Below are positions 5,471 to 6,297 of a stretch of 6,297 nt of DNA, piece after piece. Location of the stretch: the NCBI GenBank assembly GCA_031400955.1, contig JANNQW010000296.1, positions 1 to 6,297 of the forward strand, given 5' to 3'. Origin of the DNA: VFKE01 sp031400955 (lineage in GTDB: Bacteria > Verrucomicrobiota > Verrucomicrobiia > Verrucomicrobiales > Verrucomicrobiaceae). The position numbers were made by a program, and so were the translations under genes. Below the pieces are notes generated by a model, which ran no database searches, had not been told where the DNA came from, and saw only the letters and a program-made list of their open reading frames with translations. The stretch's first letter is position 1. Every line of letters begins with the position of its first letter.

Positions 5471-6297
5471 TTAGGGTTGTTTCACTGGCGGGACGTAAGG
5501 ATCAGGCGTGCCGGGCGCGATGAACGGGTGCTGCTTCGTGCTCCCCATGAACTGCGCCATCATCTTGGTCATCGGTTCGACGGCCCAGGTGTTTTGGACT
5601 GTGACCGGAAATTCTTCCTTGGGATCGAGAATGAGGTCGAACAGCTTCGGCGTGCCGAGTTTCAGCGGCGGCGTGAACCAGTCGCGCTGCTCGTCGTAAA
5701 GGTGCAGTTTCCAGTTGCGCCACTTCACCGCCTGCAGGCGGTCCGCGCAGAATAGCAGAATGCCTTCGCGGTCCGATTTCTCCTTCTTGCCCAACAGGAA
5801 ATCGGTCTGATCCACGCCGTCAATCGGGCGATCTTGCGGCACGGCAGCGCCGGCGAGTTTCGCGAAGGTCGTGAAGGTGTCCATTTCGTGCATAATCTCA
5901 TTGCTCACCCTTCCGGCGGGAATTTTCCCCGGCCAGCGGATGATGAACGGCGTGCGCGACGAGCCTTCCATGTGCGTGAAATAGTAACCGCGCCAAGGGC
6001 CGGAAGTGCCTTGGGCCGGAAAGGTCGGGTCAGGGCCATTGTCGCTGGTGAAGACAAAGATGGTGTCGTCGCGCACTCCCAGTTCGTCCACGGCGTCGAG
6101 GATCTGGCCGACGCGAAAGTCCATCTCGGCTAGCATGTCAGGGAATTCTCCGAAGCCGGTTTTGCCTACGAAATCGGGATGCGCCAGCACCGGGATGTGC
6201 GGTTGGGTCATGCAAACATAGCTATAAAACGGTTTTCCGGTTTTCACGCTGCGCTTCATGAAATCCACCGTGCGGCGCGTGACCTCGGCGTCAATGA
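5471..6297 (-). CDS. Arylsulfatase, C-terminal part (5' end outside window)
   Basis: 274 codons before the TAA at 5471 are in frame from the window edge; the first full codon is at 6295. The family is the type I sulfatases (Sulfatase, PF00884), which cleave sulfate esters using formylglycine. The C/S-x-P-x-R site that becomes formylglycine lies upstream and is not visible, so activity and export signal cannot be judged. Numbered from the first visible residue: QPHIP (31-35) carries the conserved substrate-site His33; FTSDNGPD (82-89) holds the metal ligands Asp85 and Asn86; EGSSRTPFIIRWPGKIPAG (110-128) is the usual strand-turn after the active site; DGVDQTDFLLG (159-169) and KWRNWKLHLY (191-200) belong to the C-terminal subdomain, and LFDLILDPKEE (218-228) is the standard 'LYDL..DP.E' closing motif. 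Sulfatases are usually 450-560 residues, so about half is here. By eye, the sulfate-binding Lys expected before EGG aligns with Tyr104. The stop is followed after 6 bases by the phosphatase. Confidence 0.93.
   Translation of the reverse strand, partial: IDAEVTRRTVDFMKRSVKTGKPFYSYVCMTQPHIPVLAHPDFVGKTGFGEFPDMLAEMDFRVGQILDAVDELGVRDDTIFVFTSDNGPDPTFPAQGTSGPWRGYYFTHMEGSSRTPFIIRWPGKIPAGRVSNEIMHEMDTFTTFAKLAGAAVPQDRPIDGVDQTDFLLGKKEKSDREGILLFCADRLQAVKWRNWKLHLYDEQRDWFTPPLKLGTPKLFDLILDPKEEFPVTVQNTWAVEPMTKMMAQFMGSTKQHPFIAPGTPDPYVPPVKQP

Noticed and set aside
4391..5755. A 454-codon open frame on the plus strand
   Set aside because: It runs antisense to the phosphatase and the sulfatase end, both of which show complete family motifs on the minus strand. 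Its product is rich in Arg, Gly, Val and His with no recognisable domain or signal, as expected of a GC-rich shadow frame.
1..6297. A phage-defence system or mobile element
   Set aside because: I looked for nucleases, NTPases, transposases, integrases, terminal repeats and CRISPR repeats on both strands and found none. All genes are envelope or secreted proteins.

Overview
The window looks like chromosome from a GC-rich Gram-negative bacterium with an outer membrane, most likely of the Planctomycetota-Verrucomicrobiota group, with Proteobacteria as the alternative. The reasons are two outer-membrane beta-barrels, a lipoprotein, a secreted arylsulfatase of a type abundant in that group, and no recognisable Shine-Dalgarno sequence at any visible start except one weak purine stretch. 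The phylum is inferred from gene content only. I see no rRNA, tRNA, CRISPR array, insertion sequence or integrase.

All seven genes read right to left on the minus strand. In order of transcription they are: (1) the C-terminal part of an arylsulfatase (6297-5471, 5' end outside the window); (2) a periplasmic HAD-type phosphatase (5464-4469), only 6 bases after the sulfatase stop; (3) an outer-membrane barrel of the SphA / phenol meta-pathway family (4359-3388); (4) a second, different barrel of the transporter family often mislabelled 'neuromedin U' (3309-2527); (5) a lipoprotein alpha/beta hydrolase with a GFSAG nucleophile elbow (2399-1605); (6) a prokaryotic pentameric ligand-gated ion channel of the GLIC/ELIC type (1578-529); (7) the N-terminal half of a DUF2092 periplasmic protein (411-1, 3' end outside the window). 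Gaps are 6 to 127 bases, none holds a convincing intrinsic terminator, and no stretch over 300 bases lacks a gene.

Every gene whose N-terminus is visible carries an export signal, so the products form a cell-envelope set: ester-cleaving enzymes (sulfatase, phosphatase, lipoprotein hydrolase), two candidate outer-membrane pores for hydrophobic or small molecules, a ligand-gated channel for the inner membrane, and a LolA-like periplasmic protein. A plausible but unproven reading is a module that releases, imports and senses a small esterified compound. The least ordinary element is the ligand-gated channel placed directly after a lipoprotein hydrolase.
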